This document shows positions 10,796-21,979 of a stretch of 64,000 nucleotides of DNA, in pieces. Location: contig NC_052619.1 of the NCBI RefSeq assembly GCF_016545825.1, positions 44,483,682-44,547,681 of the forward strand, given 5' to 3'. Under the pieces are notes generated by a model. The model worked only from the letters and a program-made list of their open reading frames with translations. It was not told the DNA's origin and made no database searches. A program made the position numbers and the translations under genes. The number at the start of each line of letters is the position of its first letter. The first letter of the stretch is position 1. The DNA is from Eucalyptus grandis (taxonomy: Eukaryota > Streptophyta > Magnoliopsida > Myrtales > Myrtaceae).

Positions 10796-11135
10796 AAAAT
10801 GACCTACAGAATTCGTGGAAGCATCCCTCTTTCCTCTGCAACTCCATGTCACCTGCATCTATGATTGCCGAGCTATATGAATAATCAAGTTTACATTTTT
10901 ATACGATGGTGCAAAATGCAATATGATTTTTATGCTGATATAGAAATCTGCAGCATGTGCTTCTTTATATGACTTTCAACTTTCCTTTGCAGATAGCTAA
11001 AAGGATAAAGACTTGCCTAGTACTCCATTGGATAATTTGTGGCGACGAAGCTCTGAAAATATCACCCATAGAGCCGTGCTGTTTGCACCGTCCTATCCGA
11101 AGTGGTCATTTTAACATTGGGCCATGCTATTTCCA

Positions 11136-13081
11136 CCCCGGTTTTTGCTTTTAAAACTCCTTTTTACAGTGTTTTCCTATATGGCCCCTGCTGTCCCTCT
11201 TTTGGTTTGACTGCTTCCTTTTCTTTCCTTGCTGGTCCCACCTTCTTCTTTCTTCTTCTCTTTGTTCTCTTTCTTTTCAACTCATGGTGATGTTGATCTA
11301 AAGGAACCTATGCCCGACTGCAGATACCGGCTTCACTACATTATCTTCCTTCTTTCAAAAGGATCCAATGCTCTGTAATTGATATCCTGTTAAGGTGGTG
11401 CTTACTGACTGTAATGCTTAGATATGCACCCTGCAGATGCAATTTTCTTACCAAAGAAACTTGTGTGAGTCCCTCAACCGGCTTGCCAGCGAGATCTCAC
11501 GGACTTTGTCAGGAGGATCCCGAATTCTCCTTCAAAGAGTTCGCTGGCAAGCCGGAGTCTGTTGTGCTGATGAACCAGGACGAGAAGTCGTTCAACGGGA
11601 ACCGAACCTCTTTTTCAGGAATTTTAAATGTGCGCATTTTGAACAGATGTTGTAAGAAACCTTAAAATGAAAGAAACAGATGATTGGATTTTCAACAAAA
11701 TCTAGCCTTGGATTATGCACAGAGAATCAAGACGGTTGATTTGATCACATCTGAACTAACTTGTGAAACAGTTGAGAAATATTGTGGTCCATTTAGTACA
11801 GCCTCAAATTGACTTCAAATGGCATCTTCCTTTTTCCTATGAAATTACTAACATAAGCACGAATCATATTGTTTTCTAATGATATAAAATTTTCTGGTGA
11901 AAAAAACTTTAGCTACATAAATTATATTGGTCATTCCCTCAGATGTGAGAGAGAGAGAGAGAGAGACATTCCATAAGTACACTGCATCCCATGGCTCGTC
12001 CTGCGTTCCTGCGAGTCTTTGAGTGACCTTGCAATGGCCCGCCCTTATTCAGGGTTTGGCAAACTTAGAATATCTATCTTATCTCGTTAAAGGGGGAAGA
12101 GCAGGCGTGCTAATTTTGCTTCGATCCTGCATTCCAAGAAATGATGATACCAAGTCATGTCGATCAAGAACGCCACATTATATTCTTAAAGATGATAAAT
12201 TCTATGAAATTAAAGAATGCTTCATGACTATTTCAATGGATTTGCCACACTTCCTCTTCATCATTTAAGGTATCATAGGTCGAGACATCCAATGTTTCTG
12301 CAATAAAAGTAGGAATTGGACAGTCATTTTCGTCTTATTTAATCCTAAAACATACGTCAACCATAGATTTAGATGGACAATAAGAATGCAATAGGTATCA
12401 GAGTGATAACCAAGAACAAGCTCTATGAAAGGTAAGCACTTTCCACATGATGCGACAAATGCAGAATAGTCTCGAAAGATATCTTTAGCGAACTTGATTA
12501 TGTCTTCAGCTGATTCCGCCTATGGCTTTGCCAAGATTTGCTAGGATCGAGACTTGTTTAAGGTAGTCGACCGGATCAACCTCAATCCAAGGCTGCGATG
12601 GCTCAGCGGCAGCCTCCATTTCCAATCACTCGGAGGTGCCGGCAATGAGGAGATATGGAAGAGAGAGAGAGAGAGAGTGGCGTGCGCTATGGCCTTCGCT
12701 GCCTCTGGCTCCGCTCTCGCCATTCTCAATCAACTCACTCCCGGCTTCAAGAGTCGAGACCTTTTCCGACTCTTTGATGCTCGTCGTGACCTTTTCCAAC
12801 TTGACAGGGTACACTGTTAACCCCTCGAATAATTGGGCAGAGCGTCGCCGGCATCATCCTCGTCATGTCGCTGGCATCATCCTCTCAACTGACCACCGTG
12901 GCCAGATGTTGTTCATTGAAATTTCCCAGCTGCAGCCGCATCCACCGCGTCAGACCTCACATCTCCATGTCTCGCTTTTCGTCTTCAAACTCATCCGAGT
13001 AATTACAGCAGCGTGGGCTTAGAGGTTGTGCGGACGAGGACAGAGGCGCACACCTGAGGGGCGGGCAGAGAATTGTGCTAT
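11136..13081. other. Intergenic DNA; no gene recognised
   Basis: Contains GA dinucleotide runs at about 11947-11966 and 12659-12677. Overlapping frames at 11414-11665 and 11437-11655 read parts of the same exon-sized GC-richer segment, but neither matches a family I recognise; there is an inverted pair 'cttgccagcgag / ttcgctggcaag' at about 11485 and 11540. The segment 12560-12980 is CG-richer and exon-like but unidentified. Confidence 0.45.
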
Positions 13082-13349
13082 ACCGCGAGCTTCCTGTAAT
13101 TCCAAGCGGAGTAGTACTCAGGATTGATGACAAGGAGCTTCGATATCGTGTCGAGAGCCTCCTTCGTGTATCTGAGAGCAACATCACATCACAATCAGTT
13201 CGAAAAAACCTGATCAAAAGAAATCGTTTCACGCTTGTATGACGCTTCTGATCTTGCAGAGGAGGACAGGACAGAAGCGAAATGGGCTTGAGCGGCTGAT
13301 GCTGCTGTATCCTCCCGCTTCGGAGCTGTGTCCGAATCTGGCCATGCAT
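13082..13349 (-). pseudogene. RGTA1: Relic of Rab geranylgeranyltransferase alpha subunit, first exons
   Basis: On the minus strand an ATG at 13349 opens with MHG, typical of plant RGTA. After a frameshift the KREDTAASAAQAH stretch matches the conserved N-terminal helix. A short intron ending in CAG is followed by YTKEALDTISKLLVINPEYY and SAWNYRKLAV, the first prenyltransferase-alpha (PPTA) repeat. The next codon is TAG where the family has an acidic codon, and similarity is lost soon after. The intact enzyme is about 690 residues and, with its beta subunit and Rab escort protein, prenylates Rab GTPases in the cytosol. Only about 70 codons remain. Identification is from family knowledge and cannot be confirmed by search here. 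Confidence 0.65.
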
Positions 13350-13714
13350 TTTTTTCTTTTTTTCTTTTTTTCCGTCGGAGAGGGAGAGAGGAAGTGTGAG
13401 CTTGGAACCAAAGAGAGGCTTAAGGATTAAGGGAGCTGCTGAACTTGAAACTGAGCCTTCTGATCAGACAAAATTGAGAGAGAAACGTGGGACCCATGAT
13501 TTTGGTATTTCTGTCATTCTGACCGTCAAGGGTGTGGATGAAGCCGAAGGAGGGGTGGATTTAGCGCCGCACCTTGAAATTATTCCATGAATATGTACTT
13601 TGGGCTTTTCACGAAGAAAAAAGTTCACGCTATTCTTTTTCTCTTTTGCAAGTTATGCTATTTCATCCGGTGGATTAACTGAGCATGAAGTAAGATGGAG
13701 ATGCAGTTGGCACC

Positions 13715-13850
13715 ACCGGACCATTGTTTCACCACAAAAGCATCAGCTCTGCAACCTCCTCTCAAACACTTCTCAGCCCCCGCTTTTGCTTTTGGAAATG
13801 GCGGAAGCGGTTCTCTTCAGCCTTTTGCCACCGACATACTGAAAAGCCTC
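13715..13850 (+). pseudogene. NLR 5' stub (5' UTR and first about 20 codons)
   Basis: The leader 'ctctgcaacctcctctcaa' and the start region are nearly identical to those of NLR1 and NLR2. From the ATG at 13798 the frame reads MAEAVLFSL, then one extra base shifts it; in the next frame it continues ATDILKSLESS, the expected start of the Rx coiled coil. Similarity then ends abruptly at about 13850, where block B copy 2 begins. This is the remnant of a third NLR of the cluster. Confidence 0.8.
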
Positions 13851-13854
13851 GAGA

Positions 13855-14720
13855 GTTCTTACTCGAGAGTTCTTTTTTCACATTTATGCATAAACATGAT
13901 TGATGCAAGCAATTCGGAAGAGCTTATAAATTTTCACCAAACCATCGAAATATTATATTTAATAAAATCAGGTATGGGGAAAAATAAAAGATGATTCATT
14001 GATTATTAAACATATGAATTAAAAGCCATAAGTAATTACTCAATTTCCTAGCAATCAAAATTTGTTTTCATCCATTCCTTACTCGAGAGTTCTTTTATAA
14101 AATATATGCAGGAACGTGATTGATGCACGCAATAACCGGAAGGCCTCATGAAGTAGTAACTAATTATATGGTGACTATGTGAACACTAAATAAAGCAAAA
14201 ATGGAAATCCTAAATTGCGAAAGATCAGGTAACATGCAACCTATTTTCCCCATATAAGTTACCCTTGAGAAAAGAATTATGAGCAAAATAATGTAATTAG
14301 TATTTAAATTACAATTCTCTCGTTAGCAGCCCTATATTAGATATTATGACATAAAAACATATAAAAAAAGCTAATTAATGTCTGACAGCAGAAAGAAAGG
14401 AAAAATTAAAATAATCGCAATGTTGCAATAGTATATAAGTAGTTTAAAAAAAACGTCTCAAATTATAAGAATATGTAGCCTAATATACTGGAAACTACTT
14501 AGAGATTTGTTACTTAAAAATGTGCGTTGTAATATTTTCGCCTTTGTCGATATCATAAATATAAAAGCTTCGTTAAACTTATATGATTTTCCAAAATGCC
14601 AACTTAGTCACAACAAAATCTACTTCAACTAGTTTTATAATATTCAGACCCAAAATAAAACTAGTATAATGGAATATACATAACGGCCCAAAATTGAATC
14701 GAGACCTTGGCTTCTCTCTG
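13855..14720 (+). repeat. Block B copy 2
   Basis: Shares long diverged similarity with 7560-8470 and 41640-42180. Anchors are 'actcgagagttctttt', 'gattgatgcacgcaa', 'cctatattagatatt' and 'tgcctctgggttggg'. The tandem phrase 'actcgagagttctttt' appears twice (about 13859 and 14081). No coding sequence seen. Confidence 0.6.
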
Positions 14721-15459
14721 CCTCTGGGTTGGGCTGGACTGACCCAAATAGTCTTTTGTTTCCACCACCCTTCACCCCGTTGCCATTTTCACGCCGCCGT
14801 CCATAACCCTGCTCTCAAACCCGACTCGAGCTCTCTTACTTTCTTGGCGAACCAATTCACAAAGTTGCCCATTCTTTGAAAGCAACAATTTCAGAAGAAA
14901 AATTGCTAAGAATTGAAGTTTGGATCAGGTTGAGTCTAGCCTAGGTTGGGTTGGGCATGTGTCGTTAAAATTGCAACATAATAAATTAGTATATAAATTA
15001 AATGGGTAAATTTGATTCAAACCATTTTTAACCCAACCCACTCGTGGTCTATGTTTAAGCCTCATTCACCAGCAATTAAAGAGAAAAAGTCATCGCTGGG
15101 GGCATCAGCTTCTATCTCAGTTGTTAGTTCTCTAAATGAGAGTGAGAGATGCTCAAACGAGAAGAATTGTAGTTTGGTTTCTTCCCATGCTTCTTTATTT
15201 TCTCCTGTGGTTCATTGGCTCATTTTACTTCCTTTGTCGTTAGGAATAATATTCTTTTTTATACTCTATAATTGAGAAAGGTAGTATACAATTGCTGTAG
15301 CTAAAGATTACTCCAAGAAAGGACCTTTAATGCCTTCAGTTAATGTAAAATTCTTTAGGTTGACAAGAGGACACCTAAATTTGTCGCGATTAATTTTTTT
15401 TCGGCGAACCTTTTGCATCTCGTTGAGCAATTAGTGGCCTTTTCTTAAGCTCTAAAACT
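14721..15459. other. Intergenic DNA; partly similar to 42180-42360
   Basis: About 15045-15260 aligns loosely with 42175-42330 (shared 'gtttaagcctc', 'gagagatgctc' against 'gagagacgctc', 'acgagaag'). An open frame at 15012-15275 covers this but has no recognised domain and the paralogue does not keep it open, so it is not called as a gene. Confidence 0.45.
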
Positions 15460-15725
15460 GGAAAAAATACCAAATAAGTCTTAAATCTATTGTATTTGTG
15501 CAATTCAGTTATAAACTTTTTTAATTTGATCAATTTATTCATAAACATTTTCACATTTATACCAATTCAACCCATCTTGCCAATTTAAGCCAAAGTCATT
15601 AATGTGGACACTAACCTCCTCCTTGGCATGGCTAACATTAGGCTTAGGACTAAATTGGTTTAATTGAAATGTTTATAACTAAATTAATATCAACAAATAT
15701 TTTATGACTTTTTGGTACTTTTCCC
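15460..15725. mobile_element. Short MITE, MULE-like
   Basis: The left end GGAAAAAATACCAAATAAG and the reverse complement of the right end (GGGAAAAGTACCAAAAAG) give imperfect inverted ends of about 26 bp. The flanks CTCTAAAAC (left) and CTCTGAAGC (right) match at 7 of 9 positions, compatible with an old 9-bp target duplication as made by Mutator-like transposases. The interior is AT-rich 'agtcctaaa...' type sequence with no coding capacity. Confidence 0.6.
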
Positions 15726-17616
15726 CTCTGAAGCATGGATTAGTCGTAAATACATTGGTCCTTTTTGCTGGAGTTTATTATACAATGCGCAGTTTATGTG
15801 TGATTTGTAAAGAGATTTTCTTTCACGTTGGGATGCTTGGTAGGGTCATCAACTTGTCTGTTTACTTGTGATGGGCTTGAGTTTTAGAAGATCCTATAGT
15901 CAAAATTAAAGAACCGCCAAAGAATGAGATGAGAGGCCGAAATAGAACTCTAGATATAAGGTCGATCTGCATGTATCAAAATCATGCTGTCAACTTCTTC
16001 CCTCCTTGTTTTGGAAGTACTCTATGATTCATTAGTAGGAATGTGTGAGCTAACAGACCCATCGGCTTGCATGGTTGCAAGGACTTCTCCTCTGCAAGAT
16101 TCTAAGAGGAGGCCAAGTTGATACAGGTTGTCCTGCATTACTCAATGCTCAAGAAATTGATGATACAGCAACATATTCAGTTGAAACAGGGGCATGCCCT
16201 AACCGAGGCTAAACTAGTCCAACAAGGACCCCATGTTGTCATTGAGCACACTCTTAATAAGTATTGACGATCAAAGGCCTAACGACATCAGTCATTTGTC
16301 TGACCATGTAATCAGCAAACTCATCTTGAGTCTCTTCAATTGTTCGCATCATAGTAGAGAGCATGATAAGCGTGAGGTCTGCTTGTCTTCTCTCTTCGAC
16401 GCGTTGCCTCGAGACGTCAGCTCCTTCCTCTTGAACTTGGTTCACGACCTCGCTTTGAGGAAGCTGGGCTGATGATAACTTGGCTCGCATGCTATTCTCA
16501 GCCATGAGTATTTGTTTGTCAGTTGCTCTATTCAAGTTAATTCAACTTCGGGTCCATAACATAGCACTCTCTCAACCCAACATAATGTGTCCCACCTAGC
16601 ATGCAAAAAGATGTTTCACATGTTTTGGTTCCTATGAATAATCCTTCACCAGATGCTGCGTTTTGGTTTTATTATGGGAGACTCGGGTTCTACGTTGAGC
16701 TTGGATAGAGAATGTCAAATGCAAAGGGGAATTTTATTCTCAACTTGTATATACAACCCTAATAACTAATACCCAAATGACTCAAAGACTAACAACTCTT
16801 GAACACAAATCACGTTGGAATTCAATTAATGACGTAACCTGGGCACGAATTACCAAATAGCCTATGCTTTGGACCCAAATAGCCTATGCTTTGGACCCAA
16901 ATTATGCTGAAATTTAATCTACGATGCAACTTGTTTTAGGCATAAACTTGAAATCTAATCAACATCAATACTCTTCGATAGAAAACACGTCGGAATTTAA
17001 TCAACGCTAAATTTTGTGGAACAATATCGAAATTTAATCAACGATACTGAACCAAATAGAGAGACTCGTTGGAATCTAATCTACGATGGGAATTTTGAAA
17101 ACTATAGTTATAATGCGATAAATAAAAGATAAACTAAAGACAATTGTTGTATTTTGTGCAGGGACTTCTCAATGGAGAGACTGTGGTATGTATAGGGAGC
17201 TGATATTCCGCGATCGATTGTCCTTTCTTGGGCACTACACTTCACAATCTTCATGTGTTCCATTTCTTTTGGATATCTTTATCCTTTAGCAATCGCTTAT
17301 TGACCTATCGACGATACTCGTGCAGCTTGCTTATCAAGCAAATAACCGTTCCCTATATTTATGCACATTTCTCGGAAAAGTTATTCTCGCTCGAGTTCAA
17401 ATGCTAGTCTCACTTAATCTTCAGCTCTAGTGGACTATTCTCGTAGCCCGACACGTGGCCATTAACTATCTGGCCGTCAACTCTAGGTTTGACCTTTGGA
17501 ATTCTGTCGAGACTCGGCTTAAGTAGCCACCGATCTTATGAATCAAAACGGGACGTTTAATTTAAAATTTTCTCGTGATGAACACGTATTTATAAGGATA
17601 AATTTGGGTTTGAACG
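15726..17616. other. Intergenic DNA; no gene recognised
   Basis: A minus-strand open frame at 16254-16535 (93 codons, rich in Gln, Glu and Met) overlaps a plus-strand frame at 16233-16472; neither shows a domain I know. A 21-bp direct duplication (aatagcctatgctttggacc) lies at about 16856 and 16877. Phrases of the form 'ggaatttaatcaacga' recur between 16815 and 17080, suggesting an old internally repetitive element. Confidence 0.45.
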
Positions 17617-18800
17617 TGGGGGAAATTTTTCTCTGTAACGTTTCTTCCAAAAGTTTTCATGGAGAGCCGTGTGTCTGTATGTTGATTGCAGAAGCAAATC
17701 TCAAAAAGATTTCATCATTTTATATGTCCAGTTGCCCTCTCCATAGTTCCATATCGCAATTACATATCGCTTGAGACTTATGACGTCTCGCTAGCACAAA
17801 TGAATGTCGACTTCGAAGAATCAAACCGTACAAGATCTTGCGGACACTAGGCATATCTACTGGGGTTGATGAGACCGCAACTTTTTGGGTCTCTCTTGCC
17901 CGAAACAAACACCCGTGAGTAGCTAGAGGATACCTATAGAGCGCGAGACAAGTCTCTCCAGAGAACTCGTGTTGTCGTGAATGGAGGCACCGTAAAGTCG
18001 ACCACCGAAAGCAGAACAACGGACGAGGTAATCATGAGCAATTACAATAATGGCAGGGGAAATTTTTTTTCTGTAGCGTTTATTCTAAAAGTTTTCATGG
18101 ACAGCTGTGTGTCTGTACGTTGATTGCAGAAGCAAATCTCAAAAAGATTTCAGCATTTTATGTCCGGTTGCCCTCTCCATAGTTCCGTATCGCAATTATA
18201 TATCGCTTGAGACTTCAAATAACGTCTCGGTAGCACAAATGGGATGTCTCCTTTGAAGAATCAAACCGTACAAGATCTTTGAGGACACTGGGAATATCTA
18301 CTGGGGTTTGATGCGACCGCAACTTTTTGGGTCTTTCTTGCCCGAAACAAACACCCGTGAGTGGCTGGAGGATACCTATAGAGCGCGAGACGACTCTCTC
18401 CGGAGAACTCGTGTCGTCGTGTGAATGGAGGCACCGTATAGTCGACCACCGAAAGCAGAACAACGGGATTCGATTAATCCGGCGAGCAATTACAATAGTG
18501 GCAGGGGAAATTTTTTTCCGTAGCGTTTCTCCCAAAAATTTTCATGGACAGCTGTGTGCCTGTACGTTGATTGCAGAAGCAAATCTCAAAAAGATTTCAG
18601 CATCTTTTGTCCCAGTCGCTCTCTCCATAACTCCGTATCGCAATTATATATAAAACTCGAGCCTTGAGATAACATCTCGGTAGTACAAATCAATGCGCTC
18701 TTTGAAGAATCAAACCGTACAAGATCTTGTGGACACTGGGCATATCTACTGGGGTTGATGCGACCGCAACTTTTGAGTCTTTCTCCCTTTTGTTCTGCAC
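17617..18800 (+). repeat. Tandem array, about 2.7 units of about 440-447 bp
   Basis: Units start at the phrase ggggaaattttt near 17617, 18056 and 18503. Each contains 'gttttcatggacagctgtgt', 'tgattgcagaagcaaatctc', 'tcaaaccgtacaagatct' and the 'gatgcgaccgcaactttttg' motif, followed by 'cccgaaacaaacacccgtga' in the first two. Unit 3 runs out of the array after the motif into NLR-upstream-type flank. A fourth, separate copy lies at 23569-23910. Open frames across the units are not conserved in phase, so it is non-coding. Confidence 0.85.
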
Positions 18801-19620
18801 CCCCACTGGTCTTTCACACCGCCATTTCCACATGCTTTATCTTGTGACTTGTCAATTCCATTCCTCTAGTCTCAAGCTCAAAAAGAATCAACAACTCAAC
18901 AACTCGAAAGGGTAGAAACGATGATAATGTAGGTCAGATGGTATTACATCAAATTAGACTAATTTGCATAGCTCGATGAATGGCACGTCAATCGTATTTC
19001 AGTAACGGAGGTTCCTAGCGAGAGTCAACCCATTCCGGTTACGTTGAAAATGATTTCAACCGGAGAATCAGATGTTTACGCAAAATGCCCGCTTCCATCT
19101 CCTCCTCTCAAATAACCGCTCAAAGTGGCTACACCTAGTGGTGATCAGTTCCAAAGTGAACCGATTGGTGCTCCCCAAAATCAGTGGTGGCGGTGAGGGT
19201 GTCGTAGCTGAGAACGCGATCAAAAGCAAAATGGTTCTCCGTTTTGCATGCTCCAGGATACTGCATTAGTAGCTTTGCTAAGAGAAGTGAGAAATCGAGA
19301 AGGCCATGAAAGAACTTGTGCGGTGGAATAATCCTACGAGCCAAGTTTGTACTTGCACGGCTTGTTATGTAAGATTCAGGCCTTGCACAGCTAAGACTTG
19401 AGAACGTTACCTCTGTGTAAATGTTGAATCATTCTGTGTAAATGTTCAGTACAAATGAAAGGATATATGGAACACGAGAAAAGTTTTCACTTAATAAAAT
19501 AAATGCTATTAGTAGCTTATAACGGATTGCCATTTTCTATATTGAACAAGTTTAACTTTAGATAATTGTAGCACTTCATAATTTATATATAGCCCACGAA
19601 GGATAAATATACAAAGAAAA
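18801..19620 (+). repeat. Duplicated flank, paralogous to 23900-23994 plus 26686-27540
   Basis: Shared phrases in order include 'tcaaaaagaatcaacaact', 'acgatgataat', 'attagactaattt', 'ggcacgtcaatc', 'gtggcggtga', 'tgcatgctc-aggatactgc' and 'agacttgagaacgttacctc'. This copy lacks the 2.7-kb transposon present in the other and serves as its unfilled site. The small frames at 19072-19269 and 27022-27285 come from this shared segment; both lack a credible start in common and are not recognised. Confidence 0.75.
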
Positions 19621-19621
19621 A

Positions 19622-19685
19622 GATATTTGGCTGCTGGCTTTCGAGTCCAAGTCTCCAAGGCCATGACGTCGCATTCTTACCACCC
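19622..19685 (-). repeat. tRNA-like Pol III box relic, copy 1 (decayed)
   Basis: Aligned with better copies at 27545-27606 and 30528-30592. On the minus strand those read a TAGTTTAGT-type A box and a GGCTCGA(A/C)TCC B box, but here the A-box half is lost. Probably a remnant of a tRNA-derived SINE head or a tRNA pseudogene. Confidence 0.35.
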
Positions 19686-19973
19686 AAAAAATATATATAC
19701 CATTCTAATCTGAGTAGGTGGTTCTACATCTAAAACCGTAAATCGGATCCGTTCATGCAATTCCCAATCTGGTCTAGTTCTTGCTCACTGCTAGGTACAA
19801 CCGGTGAACCAAATGTTTACGGAAGTATATGCTTAGATAAAAGTTGTTGATTGAGAGGATTCGAGTTCCATTCTTCCTATTGCTGACTTTAGCGGTCATT
19901 CAAAAGCCACCATTGCTGTGATCTTATTTTCTGTTTTCCACTTTTTTTCCTTTGCCGGAATCCTCTAATCATA

Positions 19974-20157
19974 CTTTTTTTTTTTTTTTTATGACCCAGG
20001 AACCGGCGGGCAAACTTTGAAGCCCACGGAGGAACCCACCACTCCCGTAAAGTCGGTAAGTCCACCTGCGACGTGTTGGGAATTCAAACTTCTCCCATTT
20101 GTGAGGGAGGGAAAGTCCGAAACCAGCGACGCCACTCAGTGCGGTGGTCTAACCATA
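19974..20157 (-). mobile_element. tRNA-derived SINE, minus strand
   Basis: Reading the minus strand, the element starts near GGTATGGTTAGACCACCGC, has a B-box-like GTTTGAATTCC about 70 bp in, and ends GGTTCCTGGGTCAT followed by an A-run (seen as T-run on the plus strand, ending 19990). The flanks 'catactttttt' and 'catacctttttt' look like a target duplication inside a T-tract. The paralogous block at about 30868-30905 has only the T-tract and no insert, so the insertion is confirmed within the window. Confidence 0.7.
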
Positions 20158-20689
20158 CCTTTTTTGTCTTACTACGAGCTCACAAAATTACATGCATGTA
20201 TAAAAAGAAAAAGATAACAGATTGAGATTGTCTCTAAAAATAAAAGGGTTAGTTATTTTTTCATGAATGAAATGAGTGAAGGTAATTATTCTTTGAGAGG
20301 AGCGAATAAATGCTTGAATTGTTGATATTAATTGTTAATTTTTTTATATAATTTTATGCAAATAGATGCTTGAATTTCGTCTAAGACTCTGTATATTTAG
20401 TGAGTTGAATATAACCGCATCCGTTCTTGCATGATGGAGAATTGAGAGCTATTTGTGTGAGAAGAACTGTTAATTTCCTGATCTAAATATCCAAAATATA
20501 TTTTTATGACCTTTTTTTCTCAGCAAATGATTATGGTGGCAAAAAATAGGTATTGTATTTTCACAAAGTATGTGCTTTTGAAAAATGATATCTTAAAAAT
20601 ACAGAAAAGCTTCTTCGAATAGTGGCATGCCATGCGTCCATGTCTTTTATATGGCGGTCACGTGTGCTACATCAGCGTTACATGTATGG

Positions 20690-21775
20690 AAAAAAAAAAA
20701 GAAGAGAGGAAACATCGGCCAAATTAGAGGAAGTAATCATAATCAAAATTACATGAAAAAACCAGAGTAACGGTCCCCAGGGATTCCGAATGCACGAAAG
20801 TCGAAACCTTAAGCCTCATTTGTTACTATGTTTATGGGAGGAAGTCAAATTATGGCTAATGGGAATGGAATGAATGACCTCGACGGCAGACCAAAAGTGG
20901 TTAGGAGTTCACTTCAATCAACCTCCACAGCAGAAGGCTATTAATGCACATGACAGAAGAACACGGAGAAGCAGAAGACATCTGACTACCTATAATAGCG
21001 TAGGGTACAACAGACACAATTTTGAAGAAAATAAATGAGAACAGTCACCCCATTTCTCCTTTTTTTTGTTATCTTTTGTTTTTCTTTTGAAAGAGTAAGT
21101 ATTTAACACGGCATAGGTATTTGATTTTTTTGTATAAATGAAGAGGGAGCAACTCGCGTTTGCGTCGTCCGTTTTGAAATACAAGGATCAGACTAGTGAG
21201 TAGTGAGTAGCTTACGATCAAATCTCCAATACTTTAACTCGTTTACATGTAGGATGTTTTCGTGTCAATTATATAGCTTTTGCAGTTACTCTAATCACTT
21301 TACTTGATTTTGTAGTTTGAAACTTACAATTAACAACACAGTAATAATAGGAGTTCTTGTGCTAGTTATGTATTTGAGTTCTCAAACTTTTATTTCATTC
21401 ATTTAAGAATTGAAAATTGCATTAAAAAGCATGTGAGAGATTCGGTTTGCTCCATCAATTTCTAATGGACAGAAAGCACATCCAGTTTATTTAATTCCCT
21501 TTAGACATGTTAACACATTACGTGAGAATGTGTGTCTATATGATTATGAATTCCCATGTGTAAAAGAGAAACATAATTTAATGATTATCCTTTTCTAAAC
21601 AAGAATCAATTGTCACATTAATAACTTAAAGTGAGTTCGGAATCAATAATCAAATTAATGTTATGAAACGGTTTTAGACTTAACGGTTATATTAAAGTTT
21701 TATAACCGTTACAAAGTCAATGTCTAAAATAATTTTTTTGTAATTATTATAAATTAATATTTGGAATAATACTAT
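20690..21775 (+). repeat. Upstream block copy 2, no NLR attached
   Basis: Aligns to 2085-2900 and to 31440-31740 plus 32470-32900. Phrases include 'cacgaaagtcgaaaccttaa', 'gcagaaggctattaatgcac' (20932), 'agtagcttacgatcaaatc' (21207) and 'gaattcccatgtg'. After about 21610 it follows copy 3 ('caattgtcacattaat...') rather than copies 1 and 5. There is no start of an NLR behind it. Confidence 0.7.
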
Positions 21776-21979
21776 GTAACGGTTACAGAATTAATGCCCA
21801 AGTTAACGCTCCAAAACAGTTGCAAAATTTACGTCCAAATTTAAAGTCTCAAGTGAACTAAGATGTTAAAGTTGGATTTATGCTTTGAAATGAATTGAGT
21901 TAATGAGCCGAAAGAGGTGAGTAAGAGAGGATCAAAAAGTTGGTTGAGTGATGATAGTGATCAATTAAGTAGTCACACA

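Larger units (their letters stand above)
8504..11135 (+). pseudogene. ARP9: Relic of actin-related protein 9 (ARP9), several exons
   Basis: Pieces in order match the plant nuclear actin-related protein ARP9. Exon 1 at 8504-8579 reads NYLKTAIPSQLISERGSNLV up to INPG with a GT donor at 8580. Exon 2 at 8681-8791 gives GSANI, then after one inserted base LAQQHAPFIVPHRIARY and SQVPKRNVQD. Exon 3 at 8940-8999 reads SQVTSAQHVEREKAY. Exon 4 at 9091-9159 reads MASLLKIPFLDEEV. A further exon at 10993-about 11135 reads IICGDEALKISPIEPCCLHR and PIRSGHFNI. The expected start ATGGAT appears as AAGAAT, exon 2 is frameshifted, intervening exons are missing and the rest of the actin fold is absent downstream. 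A TIR element (9765-10795) sits between the last two pieces. Identification rests on recalled family sequence. Confidence 0.75.

Noticed and set aside
11414..11665. Frames that might continue the ARP9 relic
   Set aside because: The peptides do not match the part of ARP9 expected after the exon at 10993, and two overlapping frames are equally open.
12395..12408. Primer-binding-site-like 'ggtatcagagtg'
   Set aside because: No LTR end next to it and no retroelement coding sequence nearby; likely chance.
16254..16535. 93-codon minus-strand Gln/Glu-rich frame as a gag-like gene
   Set aside because: No zinc knuckle, protease or pol sequence nearby, and an equally long frame overlaps it on the plus strand.
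17617..18800. CRISPR-like or regulatory array
   Set aside because: Repeat units are about 445 bp without spacers; plant nuclear context; it is an ordinary tandem duplication.
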